From assembly GCA_916048055.1 (NCBI GenBank), contig CAJZHL010000010.1, positions 774,001 through 838,000 of the forward strand: a stretch of DNA of 64,000 bases, in the 5' to 3' direction. Positions within the stretch are counted from its first letter, which is position 1; each line of letters starts with the position of its first letter. This document shows positions 37,941-49,149 of the stretch, piece after piece. Position numbers and translations under genes: made by a program. The stretch comes from Pedinophyceae sp. YPF-701 (taxonomy: Eukaryota > Chlorophyta > Pedinophyceae). The notes beneath the pieces are model-generated. The model saw only the letters and a list, made by a program, of their open reading frames with translations, was not told where the DNA came from and made no database searches.

Positions 37941-40374
37941 CTACCACGGCCAGGAGGCCACGTGGAAGGCCGAGAGCGCCTCGCGGATGTCGTGCCGCAC
38001 GCCCGCGGCCTCCAGGTAGGCCTGCACGCGCTCGTGCGCGCCGCGCCACGTCGTCATCGACCGGTCCGCGATCCGCGTCACCTCCACCTCCACCGCGCGC
38101 AAGAACGTGAACCCCCGCATCGCCGCCAGCGTCGTCGGGCTGTCGACCTCCAGGTTTTGCAGCGCCAGCGCCCGCAGCCCCTGCAGCTCAAGCAGCGCGC
38201 CCACCTCCTCGCGGCCCAGCGCCACGCTCGCCAGCCGCAGCACGCGCAGCCGCGGGCACTCCGCGAGCTTCTCGATGCCGTGGACCGCGGCCATGACCTG
38301 GTGGGCCTCGTAGCCCACGCTGAGGTGGCGCAGCCGGGGCAGGACCGCGACGGCGCCGAGCGGGACGCTGTCCGACATGTTGCGCAGCTCGAGCGTCCGC
38401 AGCGCGGGCAGCCCGCGCAGCACCGTCGCGCATTCAGCCTCCGTCCCGAGGGTGACCTTTCCCACGCAGAGACACTGCAGCCCCGCGATGGCCGTGAGGG
38501 GCCGCAGCGCGGTGACCGGGACGCCCGAGGGCTCCGTGAATGCGAGGCGGAGGTCCCGCAGGCCCGTGAGCGCGGCGATGGGCTGCAGGAGCGGGCGCGA
38601 GGCGAAGCGCAGCTGCAGCCGGGTCAGGCCCGTCAGGTGCGCGATGGCGGACCGGAACTGCGGCGGGAGCACGTCCGAGGTCATCTCGAGCCGCTGCAGG
38701 CCCCTGAGGTTCGCGAGGCCCCCCTCGGGCGGCAGCGCCGCCGCCGCCGGCACGTGCACCTGCCTGCAGCCACGCAACGGTGCGGCGCTGCGCGGTTGGC
38801 GCCGCTGCGGGGCCACGAAGCAGCTCCGCGCGTGCGGGGGGCGTGCCATAGCACTCACCCGGCGTCTCCCGGCGGCGCGTCGTCGTGGTCGGGCGGCGCC
38901 ATGTCGCAGAGCTTGAGCGCCGTCAGCTGAGTCATGAGGCCGATGTCGGCGCCGACGGCGAGGTGCGAGTCGCACAGGTTGAGCTCCCGCAGCGTGTCGA
39001 GCGGGGCGAGCATCGGAAGCACGTCCTCGGCGACCCTGCACGGCGGGCGCACGCACGCCAGGCGGCCTGGTCTGTCGCGTAGCTGCGCGCCGCCGCAGCA
39101 CGCGGGGGCGCTCCGAGCGGCCGCAGCGAAGGCCAGCGACCCGCTCGGGAGTGGATTCATGCTGGCCTCTGCGTACCGCGCGAACGTGACCCGCGGCATG
39201 CGAATCTGATTCGTGTGAGTGTCGGGCGGCGCACTCGGTCATGTCGTTGGAGAGCATCAGCCGGGAGATGCGCGGGAGCATCGCGACGGTGGTGAGGATC
39301 CCCGCCTGCAGCCGCGCGTACAGCTGCGAGGCGGGCGCCTGCGCCTCGGCCGTCACGAACGCGCCCGCCGTCTCGTTGGGGCGCGCAATCGACACCTTCA
39401 GGCGCCGCAGCGTCGCGCCGCAGGACGCGATCAGGTTCAGCACCGCCGCCTCGATGCGCTGGATGCCGCTCGTGTACCCGCACGTGGCCGTCACGTCGCC
39501 GCGTCCGTAAAAGGTGTAGAGTTGCAGCTCCTCCAGCTCCGCGCCGGTGAAGGGTTGCAGGAACCTGAGGAGGTCCTTGTTGAGGTTGCACGACAGGAAC
39601 AGCTCGCGTGTGGCGGCGAAGTCGAACCTGCGCGGGCGCGGCGGGGGCGAGCGGGTGCGATGACGGTGTGGGGTTGAGGGCACGGGGGGGCGCCTGCGGG
39701 GGCGTTGTGGGCGCACCTGGCCGCGCGCAGGGAGGCGAGGAGGCGCGGCAGGGGCTGCGCGTCCCCCTCGAAGTCCGTGGCGTACATCTGGAGCACCTTG
39801 ACCCGCTCGATGACTGCACACGCAGGGAACGGTGCGCGGATCTGGGTGTGAGTGCGTATTTGGCGCGAAGGACCGTTTTCCGGGATCTATGAGTGGCGTT
39901 GAACCTTTCGCGACCCCTGCGCGGCCGTCTGGGCGCGCGAGCTGCGAGCGAGGGAGGTGCGACTGTCTGTTGTTGCGCGGGCTGGCACTTGCCCTGGGGA
40001 TTCATGCACGGCCCGGCCGTGTTGATGAGCGCGGCGTCCGCGGACTCGAGGTACATCCGTAGCCGAACGGCCCGCGGCATGGGGTCCGGGACGGGCAGCT
40101 TGACCAGCCAGCACGCGCGCAGCAACTCCTCGCACAGCGAGACCAGGCAGGCCTCGCTGGCGCACGCCAGCACCGTCGCGCACATCCGCTTCGAGCACAG
40201 AGCGAGGCAGCTGACGTCGATGTTGCGGAAGAGGTCGCTCTCCGTCCCGACCGAGATGCCGTGGATGTGCCGCAGGACGGCGGAGAGCAACATGGGGTCG
40301 TGCAGCACGCGCTCCGCCGCCGTGTCGCCGACCGACGCGCCGTTTCCGCCCGCGGGCGCCGCGCTGAACGACAT
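37941..40374 (-). CDS. F-box-like leucine-rich-repeat protein
   Basis: Five exons, 39993-40374, 39717-39813, 39235-39627, 38859-39035 and 37941-38763, are all phase-consistent and give 623 residues. Residues about 30-75 look like a weak F-box (DPMLLSAVLRHIH...CLALCSKRM). Leucine-rich repeats fill the rest (LRRLKVSIA, LRELNLCDSHL, LTALKLCDMA, LTRLQLRF, LRDLRLAF, LRTLELRN, LRVLRLASVAL). By analogy with LRR F-box proteins it could present substrates to an SCF ubiquitin ligase; the weak F-box makes this tentative. The first intron starts GCAAGT and has no usable GT donor in the right phase: a GC-AG intron. It is not closely similar to the intronless LRR protein at 14.6-16.9 kb. Confidence 0.78.
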
Positions 40375-40752
40375 GGTTCTGCCTCTACCCGCAGGCGGAC
40401 GTCGGGGGCCGCGCACGCCCGCTGCGAGCTCGCCCCAACCACCAGCACACACACGCCCGGCACGCAGGTGCGACACCAGCACGACCGCGCGTGCACGTCG
40501 GCGCGGCGTTCGCTCCTGCCGCGGCGCCACCCACGGCGCAGCAACAAGCCCGGCCAAGCTGTTTCCTGAGTCTCAGTGAGTTGAGCTCAGTCATAGTTGA
40601 CTGAGTCAGGTCGAACTCCCACCGAACCGTGCGCTGCACGCGGACCGCACGGAACCTGGAGGCTGGTGCGCGGGCGGCCCCCGCCGGGTGCGCGGGCGTG
40701 CAGGTGGCGGGCACGCCCTCCCACACGTCGGCACGCTGGCGGTGTCCTGGCG
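40375..40752. other. Short intergenic region, MgtE-like 3' side and LRR promoter
   Basis: 378 bases between two minus-strand genes. It holds a dense group of TGAGT/ACTCA half-sites and a perfect small palindrome near 40586-40605, listed separately. Nothing else is seen. Confidence 0.45.
40586..40608. promoter_or_regulatory. Palindrome with overlapping TGAGTCA (bZIP-type) site
   Basis: CTCAGTCA, a four-base spacer, then TGACTGAG: a perfect 8 bp inverted repeat at 40586-40605. It overlaps a TGAGTCA at 40602-40608, the core recognised by AP-1/GCN4-type bZIP factors; further TGAGT and CTCAGT copies lie at 40566-40590. It sits about 210 bases upstream of the LRR start codon and 150 bases past the MgtE-like stop. 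It could be a promoter element of the LRR gene or a hairpin in the other gene's 3' UTR. Confidence 0.4.
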
Positions 40753-41832
40753 TCACACCCCGAGCGCCGCCGCGGTCTGCCCGAGCACCGCGCTGCACAT
40801 CACGCACGTGATCACGACGCCCAGCACGTCCATGATCACCTGGATCGTCGAGCCCGCGTGGATCGGGTCCAGCCCGGCCTTGGCCAGCGCGAAGGGGAGC
40901 GTGGACCCGAGCACGACGCTGGCCAGCACGATCAGGAACAGCGACGACGAGATCGCCGCCGCGTCGACCACGGAGCCCTGCGTCACGAACACGCGCACGA
41001 ACCCCCCCGCCGACAGCCCCGCTCCCAGGAGCAGCCCCACGCGCACCTGCTTCAGGATGGTCGCCACCGCGCTGCGCATCGTCGGACGGATCTCCCGCGT
41101 CGCGAGCTGCCGGATCACCTGGATCGCGCTCTGCGGGGACGCGGAGCGGCGCGGCGTGAGCCCCGGAACGACGCAGCTCGCGTGTGATTGACGCACGTCT
41201 GCATGATGACGTGCGTGTGCGTGTGCGTGTGCTTGCGCGCGCCTGGTTCCCGGCGTTGCCGCCGGCGCCGACGAGCATCGTTAGGAAGAGCGTCACGACG
41301 AGGTGCTCCCGCACGAGCCCCTCGTAGCTCTCCAGGACGAAGGACGACGAGCTCTGGAGCACCAGCAGGCCCAGCAGCCACCGCCCGCGCGACCACGCCT
41401 CCGCCAACGTGTCCTCCTCGAACAGGCTGAAGCCCTGCGCGACCGCGCGCGGGGTGCGCCGGGAGGTGAGCGCCGGCACGTGCTGCGTCGTCGTCAGTGC
41501 AGGGGGGGTCCGTTGAATGAACGTCGCACCTGGGGCTCCCGCTCGGTCAGCCTGCCGCCGGGGGACTCCCGCTTCGCTCGTGGCGGGCGCTTCGCGGCCG
41601 CCGGCTTCCCGCTCCCAGCTGCGAACGGACGGGACGGGACACACCGCTACGTTGTGCGGGCGGACAGAGAGAGAGGCTCGCGGAGGGGGGGGGCAGCGCC
41701 CTCGCGCGGCAGCTTGGGGGCGTGCTGCTCACCTCCGCTGGCCTCGACGTCGCTGGAGACGTCGACCCGCGGCGGCTGGCCAGTGGTGGTGGTGCTAGGC
41801 CCGTTTTCCTGGGGCGTGGACTTCCGGTGCAT
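40753..41832 (-). CDS. MgtE/SLC41-type divalent cation transporter, membrane domain only
   Basis: Four exons, 41733-41832, 41530-41618, 41243-41482 and 40753-41130, give about 268 residues. The transporter half is clear: the helix ending LFLTMLVGAGGNAGNQ, followed by SAIQVIRQLATREI, and helices through LIVLASVVLGSTLPFALAKAG and DPIHAGSTIQVIMDVLGV at the end. The GGN-x-GNQ signature and the DP-x-x-x-S/G-x-x-x-T pore motif are those of MgtE/SLC41 Mg2+ channels. There are no N-terminal CBS domains, unlike bacterial MgtE. The third intron has no GT donor: it begins with GC after Gln (best family alignment) or six bases later at GCAAGC, which would add Ala-Arg. The second exon, Pro/Arg-rich, is inferred from phase and acceptor. 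Confidence 0.78.
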
Positions 41833-42969
41833 GCTGCGCGACCCGCGGCCTCCTGCGGCGCACCCGAGGGAATCCCGTGCGCTGTCGTGGCCGAGCGGGC
41901 GATCGAGGCGGTGCCGCGGACCGTCGAGGCCGCCGGGCCAGGGCGGTCACCAGCGCTGGGGAGACCGGCCGGTGTCCCTCATGCGAGCGGCGCGAGGCAG
42001 CGCGACCCGGCCCGCTTCCTTCAGCGTGCCATACGTATCCGCGCGCGACGCCCTGGGCGGCAGAAGCAGCGCGTGGTGCGGCAGGGGACGGAGGGCAAGC
42101 GCCAGCCTGCGCTCGGGCCGCGCAGCGGAATCCTCCCGCGGCGTGCGACGGACGAGAGCGGCGCGGGCACGCACCTGGCCGTCTGAGGAGGCCGTGAGGG
42201 AGCGCGCGGTGGGTCCTGGTGCGGGGTCGGCCTGGCTCTGAGCCCGCTGGAAGACGCGGCGCGGTGCGAGCGACGTGCGGGCCGCAGGCGGAGGGCATAC
42301 TCAGCGCCCCGCCACCGCGGCAGCCCCGCCGTGCCGTCTAGCGCACAGCGGGCGAGCAGGGTGCAGACGGCCCGTGGCGGCAGCCCTTGGCTCGCGAGTT
42401 GATGCGATGATAGGGAACTAGGCTTGTTGTCCTCGCGGTGCAATTGAGGCGGACGCGGAACGCTGAGAGCGGCGCAGGGGGTCCAGCACGCAGCGCGCTC
42501 TACGCTGGCGGCGCTGGGCGCGCCGCCCGTTCTCGCGGCGCGCAGGTGCGGCGCCGGGGCCCGGCTGGAGAGTCCGCGGGGTGTTGGGACCCCCCCGGAC
42601 GTGCGCGGGCGCGCGAGAGGCCGGGTCGGCCCGCGCACGCAGCACATCGCATCGTGCGAGCTGCGCGAGCGACGCGGCAGAGTGTCGGCGCCCAGCGCGC
42701 GTGAGCGGCCGGCGCAGCTTCCAGTGGCGCCTGCACCCATAGAACGCCGCTGCCCCGGCCTCCCGCTCGGTCCTCAGAGCCGCCCGGAGAGACGCTGGCT
42801 CGCGCGTTGTGCCCTCGCCCGCGCCGGCGTCTCGGAGCCGCGGTACATACGGCGCGGCGGCGGGCTTCCGGGGCTGCTGCGTTGCGGCCGTGGGCGGGGC
42901 TGGCTGCGGCCGCGCGCCTGCGCCATATCGCTCCGTTTGCGGCAGGGCTAGGGGCCTGAGCGCGCCAGG
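41833..42969. other. Divergent intergenic region, MgtE-like gene and DDX47
   Basis: About 1.1 kb, the longest gap in the left 45 kb. GC-rich throughout, no TATA box. I find no protein similarity, repeat, tRNA or snoRNA-like signature in it. Confidence 0.4.
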
Positions 42970-44628
42970 ATGGTCAAGGAGCTGAACAGCGATGAGAAGA
43001 AGGAGGCGGTGGCGGCCTTCCGCGCCCTCGGTGTCTGCGAGCAGCTAGCGGAGGCCGCCGCGGGCCTCGGCTGGCGCAAGCCGACGCCCATTCAGCAGCA
43101 GGCGGTGCCGTACCTCCTCGAGGGCAAGGACATCATCGGCCTCGCGCAGACGGGCTCCGGAAAGACGGGCGCCTTCGCACTCCCCATCATCCAGGACCTG
43201 CTCGACAACCCCCAGCCGCTGTTCGCCCTCGTGCTCTCCCCGACCCGGTGAGCCGCCCCCGCGCGCCGCGCGCGCGCCGCGCACCGCCGGCCGCGCGCGC
43301 GCACCTCGACCTCGGCGCACGCACGCGTGTGTGTGCATCCTCGCTGCGCGGGATCCGGACGCGGAGCGTCGGTGTCGCGTTGCGTCGCAGGGAGCTGGCG
43401 ATCCAGATCTCGGAGCAGTTCGAGGCGCTCGGCGCCGGCATCGGCCTGCGGTGCGCGGTGCTGGTGGGCGGCATCGACATGATGGCGCAGGCCATCGCGC
43501 TCGGGCGCCGGCCGCACGTCGTCGTCGGCACGCCCGGCCGCGTCGTCGACCACCTCTCCAACACCAAGGTCCGCGCCGCCGCGCCGCGCGCCCGCCCCCT
43601 GCACCCACGCGCCACGCGCCGCCGCCGACGCAGCCCGCCCGCCCGCCCCCGCAGGGCTTCACGCTCCGGGCGCTCAAGCACCTCGTGCTGGACGAGGCGG
43701 ACCGTCTCCTGAACATGGACTTCGAGGCGGAGATCGACCAGATCCTCAAGGTGGTGCCGCGGGAGCGACGCACGCAGCTCTTCTCCGCGACGATGACGCA
43801 GAAGGTGGCGAAGCTGCAGCGCGCGTGCCTCTCGAGCCCCGTGCGCGTCGAGATCTCGCACAAGTACCAGACCGCGGACAACCTGCGTCAGCAGTTTTTG
43901 TTCGTACCGGCCAAGTACAAGGAGTGCTACCTCGCGCACGTGCTCACGGAGCTCGCGGGGTGCACCGCGATGGTCTTCACGCGCACGTGCGACTCCACGC
44001 GCCGCCTCGCGCTCATGCTCCGCAACCTGGGCCTCGACGCCGTGCCCATCCACGGGCAGATGTCGCAGCCGAAGCGGCTCGCGGCGCTCAACAAGTTCAA
44101 GGCCGGGGACCGCAGCATCCTCGTCGCGACGGACGTGGCCGCGCGCGGCCTCGACATCCCCAGCGTCGAGGTCGTGCTCAACTACGACGTCCCGACCAAC
44201 TCCAAGGACTACGTGCACCGCGTGGGGCGCACCGCGCGCGCGGGGCGGTCCGGGCGGTCGGTGACGCTCGTGACGCAGTACGACGTCGAGCTGTTCCAGA
44301 AGATCGAGCAGCTGATCAAGCTCAAGATGGAGAAGTACGACGCGCCGCAGGACGAGGCGCTCCTGCTCCTGGAGAGGGTCAACGAGGCCTCGCGCATCGC
44401 GGCGCGAACCATCAAGGTGCGCCGCGGGGACGCCGTCGACGACCCGCGCGCGGGCCCGCTCGGCTGCGCCACGACGACGATCACCGTGCTGACGGGACGT
44501 GCGTGTGTCTGCGCGTGCAGGAGAAGGACGAGAAGAAGGGGAAGCGGAAGGGCGCGGTGGACGACGGCGACGACGACGGCGGCGCGATGGCGTACAAGCC
44601 GCGGATGGGCAAGAAGCCCCGCCGGTGA
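42970..44628 (+). CDS. RRP3: DEAD-box RNA helicase Rrp3/DDX47
   Basis: Nucleolar ATP-dependent RNA helicase for early cleavage of pre-rRNA toward 18S rRNA. Exons 42970-43247, 43391-43568, 43655-44416 and 44521-44628 give 441 residues, the family's usual length. All motifs are intact: F-x-x-LGV start ([10 protein letters not shown]), Q-motif ([11 protein letters not shown]), Walker A (AQTGSGKT), PTREL, GTPGR, DEAD ([10 protein letters not shown]), [15 protein letters not shown] and [13 protein letters not shown]. The C-terminal tail is Lys-rich and acidic ([14 protein letters not shown]). The split of PTR|EL by intron 1 is neat and phase-consistent. The second intron uses a GTCCGC donor, as two other genes here do. 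Confidence 0.93.
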
Positions 44629-44928
44629 CGCGAGTTCCTGGGTGCGCGCGTGCGGTGTTGCTGCTGTGAGCCCGCTGGTGGTTGCGTGGTGCGGGGGTCG
44701 AGAGAGCGCTGCGGTGGCTCGCCTGGCGTCGAGGTGCGACGCGTGGAGCCTGCCCGATCGCGCGAGGGGCGGCTGCCGACGTGGCCGCCAGCGGTGAGGT
44801 GCAGGGGGGTGTGTTTGTGGCATCTCCTTGGGCGAAGACGGCGTTCATGGGCCCGCAGGACCGGGCTGCGCGACACACCCCACCACGTCTGGACGTCGCA
44901 TTACATCGGAAGCACCTGGAACACGAAA
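44629..44928. other. Intergenic, DDX47 to SMP-type gene
   Basis: 300 bases between two plus-strand genes; no feature recognised. Confidence 0.4.
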
Positions 44929-45329
44929 ATGGCGCCCAAGGCCGAGATGGGAAAAACCGATGCCGCGCGCATCCAGGCGAGCGCCCGCGCGGAAGCGCGA
45001 TGCATCCCCGCCTGCGTTTTTCTGTCGGCGTGTCCCGCGGATCGACCCGGCCACGCGGCGCGCGTGCGCGCGCGCGCGAGAGGAAGTCGTTACCTCGAAG
45101 TTGTCGAGGGGCGCTCTCGCGGCGCGGGGGCGCCGTGGTGCCCGCGGCGCGCGTGCAGCTGCCAAGTCTGATTATCCTCGTGTCCAACACGGACCTCGCG
45201 ACGCAGGCCGCGGCGGCCAAGGCCGACCCGCAGGGGCAGACCCAGAAGGGCAGCTTCCCGGCCAGGGCGCAGGCCGCGGCGGACCGCCACGCGCACGCCG
45301 CGCAGGGGGGCACCAAGCGGGGCAAGTGA
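44929..45329 (+). CDS. Small SMP-type (seed maturation/LEA-like) stress protein
   Basis: The start ATG at 44929 opens MAPKAEMGKTDAARIQASA, and a second exon ends with SNTDLATQAAAAKADPQGQ, KGSFPARAQAAADRH and a basic tail with the stop at 45329. The DAARIQ and KGSF-x-x-RAQ-x-AADR blocks are those of the SMP domain of seed maturation proteins and small fungal or algal homologues, thought to protect against drying or stress. The two blocks lie in different frames about 150-200 bases apart, so an intron must join them, but I could not find a pair of splice sites with agreeing phase. Treat the span as right and the internal junction as open. Confidence 0.6.
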
Positions 45330-45941
45330 GGCGACCTGCATCGGAACGCAGGCCCGCGCCGACCAAGGCTCTGTGCAGGAACGACGTCGAGGGGCGGCCT
45401 CCGTCGAGGGCGGGGGCGCGACGCGCGCGCGCCGGGCAGCCCACGCGAGCCGGCTGTGTGAGACCGCCGCACGGATGCCCGCGCCGATCCGCGCCCGCAG
45501 TCACGAGCACGCCTAGCAATTTGCGTTGTTTTCCAATTCGCATGTTGTGGCGACCTTCGCAGGGGTCGGTGGTTGCGCCCTCGCTCCACAGATCACCGCG
45601 GCCGCGCCGTGTGCGTGCGGGGACCGCCGGCTCGGACGCCAGCAGCGCAGACGGGCGGCGAGCGGCGTACGGCATCGCGCTGTTGTGGCGCCGTTGCGGC
45701 GCGCTGGTTCCCGCGGAGAGCACGACCGCGAGTGGGACGCCTCCGGGCGGGGGAAGAGCCTGCGCACCACGGCCGTCGACTCGCTCGGCGCCGAGGGCTC
45801 GGCGCAGAAGCAGGCAGGCCAGGCGGCGCGGAGAAGACACACTCCTCGCGGCGCCGGCATTCCCGTCGAGCACCGATCGAGCAGCTCACCCGTGCCGGTG
45901 TCGTCGCCATCGCTGTGCACGGGCCGCCAGGCAAGCGGGGC
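45330..45941. other. Stretch upstream of the Cys-rich gene
   Basis: About 610 bases. The frame of the Cys-rich protein is open back to about 45526 but has no ATG, so the true first exon or start may lie here. No conserved protein is visible. Confidence 0.35.
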
Positions 45942-46109
45942 CGTCGAGCCGCGCGTCCACGCTGACCGTTGTCGTCGGCGCGGTCCAAAACGCCGCGCGG
46001 GAGCCGCTGCCGCGCCGCTCGACGACGCCGCGCCCCCCGGAGACCGTGGGACGGTCTTCGAAGCCGCCGCGCACGTCGATGCGAAGCCCCCGAACGCGGC
46101 GCCCGACTT
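45942..46109 (+). repeat. Dispersed repeat, copy A
   Basis: About 168 bases, from GTCGAGCCGCGCGTCCACG to GCGGCGCCCGAC, closely similar to 53546-53712 on the same strand and to 48531-48688 inverted. Common blocks include AACGCCGCGCG, GAAGCCGCCGCGCACGTC and GTCGAGCCGCGCGT. This copy is read through in the frame of the Cys-rich protein (GPKRRAGAAAAPLDDAAPP). Confidence 0.85.
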
Positions 46110-47328
46110 CCGCTGCACGGCCGTCTGGGACAGCGCGTTCGTCCGCATCGACGTTCAGATCCGGAGGCGCGTGACGGAGTTCCGCGCCCGGATCACGTGG
46201 ATCGGGCCGGGGCCCATCAACTGCCCCTACGACGTGCGCTGCGTCGTACCGGTGGCGCACGCCCCTGGGAGGTGCGTGTGCATCTCGGTCTACGCCTGCC
46301 CGGACGGCCAGCTCGTCGCCGTCCGGGTTAGGTGGGGGATCTGCGTGGACTGCCGGCAGGACCGCGAGGTCTACCCGGGACTCAACAAGTTCCGGGGCGG
46401 GTTTTTTCGCTGTGCCGTGTGCTATCAGCGGTTCCACACCGCCGAGCAGAACAACACCACCGTCCCCGGGTCGGCGTCGAGGGACGGGCTGACGCCGTTC
46501 CAGGGGCTGGTGGTGTGGCGCGGGTGCCACAGGACGGAGCACTGCGACCTGCCCGAGGACTACGAGCACAAGAAGCTACACAAGATCTGCCGCCTGCACC
46601 TGCTCCCGCTGGTGCCGCGGGAGCGCCTGGAGCTGAGGCGTCGGGAGGTGTGCTGCGCGAACCCGGCCTGCAAGCTGCACGCCTACGACGTGGCCTTCCC
46701 GGGCGGGTTCCGCGACCGGTCTTTTAACAGCGAGGGGTTTGGCAAGCACACGACCGACACGGTCATCCTGCCTGACGGCACGACGGTGCTCGTCGAGGCG
46801 TGGAGGTGCGGGGCATGCACCAGGTGGCGCGACGCGCGGCGAGACAAGCGCGCCAAGGCCAAAGGGGAGGCCGACAAGCTGCGGGAACAAGGGAAGGATG
46901 CTGCGGCTGACAGGCTCCTGTCGGACCTGGAGGACGAGCTGGGCCCGCACGAGGAGCGCCCCGGCAAGAACTGCGGGTGCGCGAAGACGGCAAGCTGCCA
47001 GACGTGGGCCCCCGGCGGCTTCCACAAGAACAGGACGTGCGCAACTGCGGGGTGCGAGAACCCGATGTCCGACGCGGACATGGCCGAGCAGCGCGCCGAT
47101 GTGTTCGGCGACACGGCCTGCCGCGACTGCGGCACGCTGGCCGCCCTGTGCTTCGACGAAGCGCACGACGGCTGGTACCAGGCTGGCCTCTGCGGCGCTT
47201 GCTACCGCAAGAGGTATCCGGCACGTGGACGCCAGGTGCGCGACGACGGCGCTGCGGGCGGCCTGGCCGGCGGCGTGGCCGGTGGGGCGGTCGATGGCGA
47301 CGCGAACGCGGCAGGCGGGCGCGGGCGT

Positions 47329-47362
<34 letters not shown>

Positions 47363-47364
47363 CG

Positions 47365-47398
<34 letters not shown>

Positions 47399-47432
47399 AT
47401 GCTGCCCGCGGCGGCGGCGGTGGTGGTGGTGC

Positions 47433-47467
<35 letters not shown>

Positions 47468-47832
47468 GTGGTGGTGGTGCTGCGCAGCATGCTGCTACTG
47501 GTGCTGGTGGTCGTGGTGGTGGTGCTGGCGGCGGCGGCGGCGGCGGCGGCGGACGCGGGGGCGGTCGCGGTGGCGGTCGCGGACGCGGCGGGAATCGTGT
47601 CACTGCTGCCAGTGTCGTGGCCGCTGGCGCTGCTGGCGAGGGCGGTGCTGTCGGGCGTGGCCTCGGCGGACGCGGCGGTGCGGCCGGGGGCCCAGTGCAC
47701 GCGTGGGAGGGTGTGGTCGACATGGCGGCGCCGGCGATCGACCTGACGGCGCCGGTGCACCACGTGATTGACCTGACGGAGTCGGCGAGCGACGTTTCGG
47801 AGCAGGTCGTCGACCTGACGGGGTTGGACTGA
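45955..47832 (+). CDS. Cys-rich protein with GATA-like zinc finger, RGG tail and SUMO-interaction-like motifs
   Basis: No known family recognised. The frame is open from about 45526 to the stop at 47832, but has no ATG before about 47066, so the 5' end given is approximate and a spliced first exon is likely. The first 400 residues hold many paired cysteines and histidines (CVDC, CAVC, CCANPAC, CGAC, CGCAKTASC, CATAGC). The last pair set at 47119-47202 is C-x2-C-x20-C-x2-C ending AGLCGACYRKRYPARGR, close to a GATA-type finger (LCNACG-x-x-x). Next come Gly-Arg repeats (47325-47400) and poly-Gly (47410-47570), as in RNA-binding RGG tails. The end has AIDLTA, VIDLTE and VVDLTG, each fitting a SUMO-interaction motif. 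A nuclear, nucleic-acid-binding role is inferred. Confidence 0.6.
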
Positions 47833-48530
47833 TGCACAACTGACCCTACGAGGCACGGCCGCGGCCGTGCGCTCGGGCCCCGTGCTGACAGCAGCGGCGA
47901 CCGTGCCCAGCCCTGTTTCTCCTGCGCCCCAGCCATTCCCCCCCCCTTCCACACCCCACCCCGCCCTCTTCCACCTGCATGGCACCTTGCGCGGCGGCGG
48001 GAAGCAAACTTCCGACCAGCCCCTTCGCGTCTCCCGCCCCAACCTCCCTCTGCTCTCGTCCGCTCTCTCTCTTGACCCCTCGCATGCCCCCCTCCGTCAC
48101 GAGCACTGCCGACCTTGCATCCACATGCACTTGCGTCCTCCAACCCCAACCCGAACCCCTCCCGCCCGTCACTACAGCATTCCCGACCCGTCCCTATGCA
48201 CGCTGCCATGTCTTGTGTCTTGCGAGCAACGAAATCTAGGAGGGGGGGAAGATGATGCCGGGCTGACATCCACTAGGAGTCGGCCGGACCTGAGCCAGTC
48301 GGTCGGGACATCCCGGCCGCTAATAGATCACAGCCTGCTGCTGGCCGAGCAGCACGAGAGGCACAGTGAACCCGGGCACCAGCGAGTGCCAGCGCTCCCG
48401 GAGCGCGTGTGAGCCAGGTCCATGCCGGCCCCGCTGCGCACGCGGCGGCGCGAGGTCGTGAACCAACCCGCGGGCGAGTCGCCGCTCGGGTAGAACAGTT
48501 ACTCCCCCGGGGGGAGTCGAGTCGAACAGC
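47833..48530. other. Intergenic, pyrimidine-rich on the plus strand
   Basis: About 700 bases after the Cys-rich gene. Positions 47930-48180 are strongly C/T-rich on the plus strand. No gene or repeat recognised. Confidence 0.4.
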
Positions 48531-48688
48531 AGGCGGTTAGGGGGCTTTCGGAGACGTGCGCGGCGGCTTCAGGACGCGTCACACGTCCCGCCGTCCTCGG
48601 GGGCGCGTCGTCGCCGTCGAGCGGCGCGTCGGCGGCTCCCGCGCGGCGTTTCCGGCCGCCGACGCAGACGTGGCACGCGCGGCTCGAC
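48531..48688 (-). repeat. Dispersed repeat, copy B (inverted)
   Basis: The reverse complement matches copies A and C over about 158 bases, more diverged: AACGCCGCGCGGGAGCCG and GAAGCCGCCGCGCACGTC are kept, the middle has small length differences. It is not part of a recognisable gene. Confidence 0.75.
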
Positions 48689-49149
48689 AGCGCGCACGCG
48701 CGCGCGGCGCGGCGCGGAGCGCCAACGGAGCTGCTGCGAGCGACCTCCGGAGGGCGGCGTCGCCGCCCCGAGGGCGCGTCGCGACCCCTTCCAGCAGCCC
48801 GTGCTTGCCACCTCAGAGGGCGGGGAAGGGGGAGGTTCGAGGGGCCGCAGGAAGCAGCTGTGCGCGTCTGCAGCACGCGTCACGCGTCCTCGCCGCCCAC
48901 AGCGCCGTTCCGACCTGGCCGAGCTGACACAGTCGAGCTGCTCGACGTCCTTGATGCGCGCCGCGCCCGACATGCGCTTGAAACTAGACCGCACGTCTGC
49001 CACCCGCGCGGCTGGCGCCCAGGCGCGCGTGGGCCACCCGAGCAGCCGCCGGTGTGACTCCGAGGCCGCGGCACCGCACCGCGCCGGGCACGTGCTGCAG
49101 TGCACGTGCGCGAGTGCCCATCTCGATCGAGTCCCACACCCCCGTCCCC
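48689..49149. other. Gap between repeat copy B and the polyketide synthase relic
   Basis: About 460 bases, GC-rich; no recognised coding sequence. Further worn polyketide synthase sequence could be present but I cannot support it. Confidence 0.3.

Noticed and set aside
40586-40605. A bacterial-style intrinsic terminator
   Set aside because: There is no following T-run and the genome is nuclear eukaryotic; a bZIP site cluster or UTR hairpin fits better.
47325-47570. A CRISPR-like or satellite array, because of regular GGGCGC and GGCGGT repeats
   Set aside because: The repeats have no spacers and encode Gly-Arg and poly-Gly within an open frame; they are simple coding repeats.
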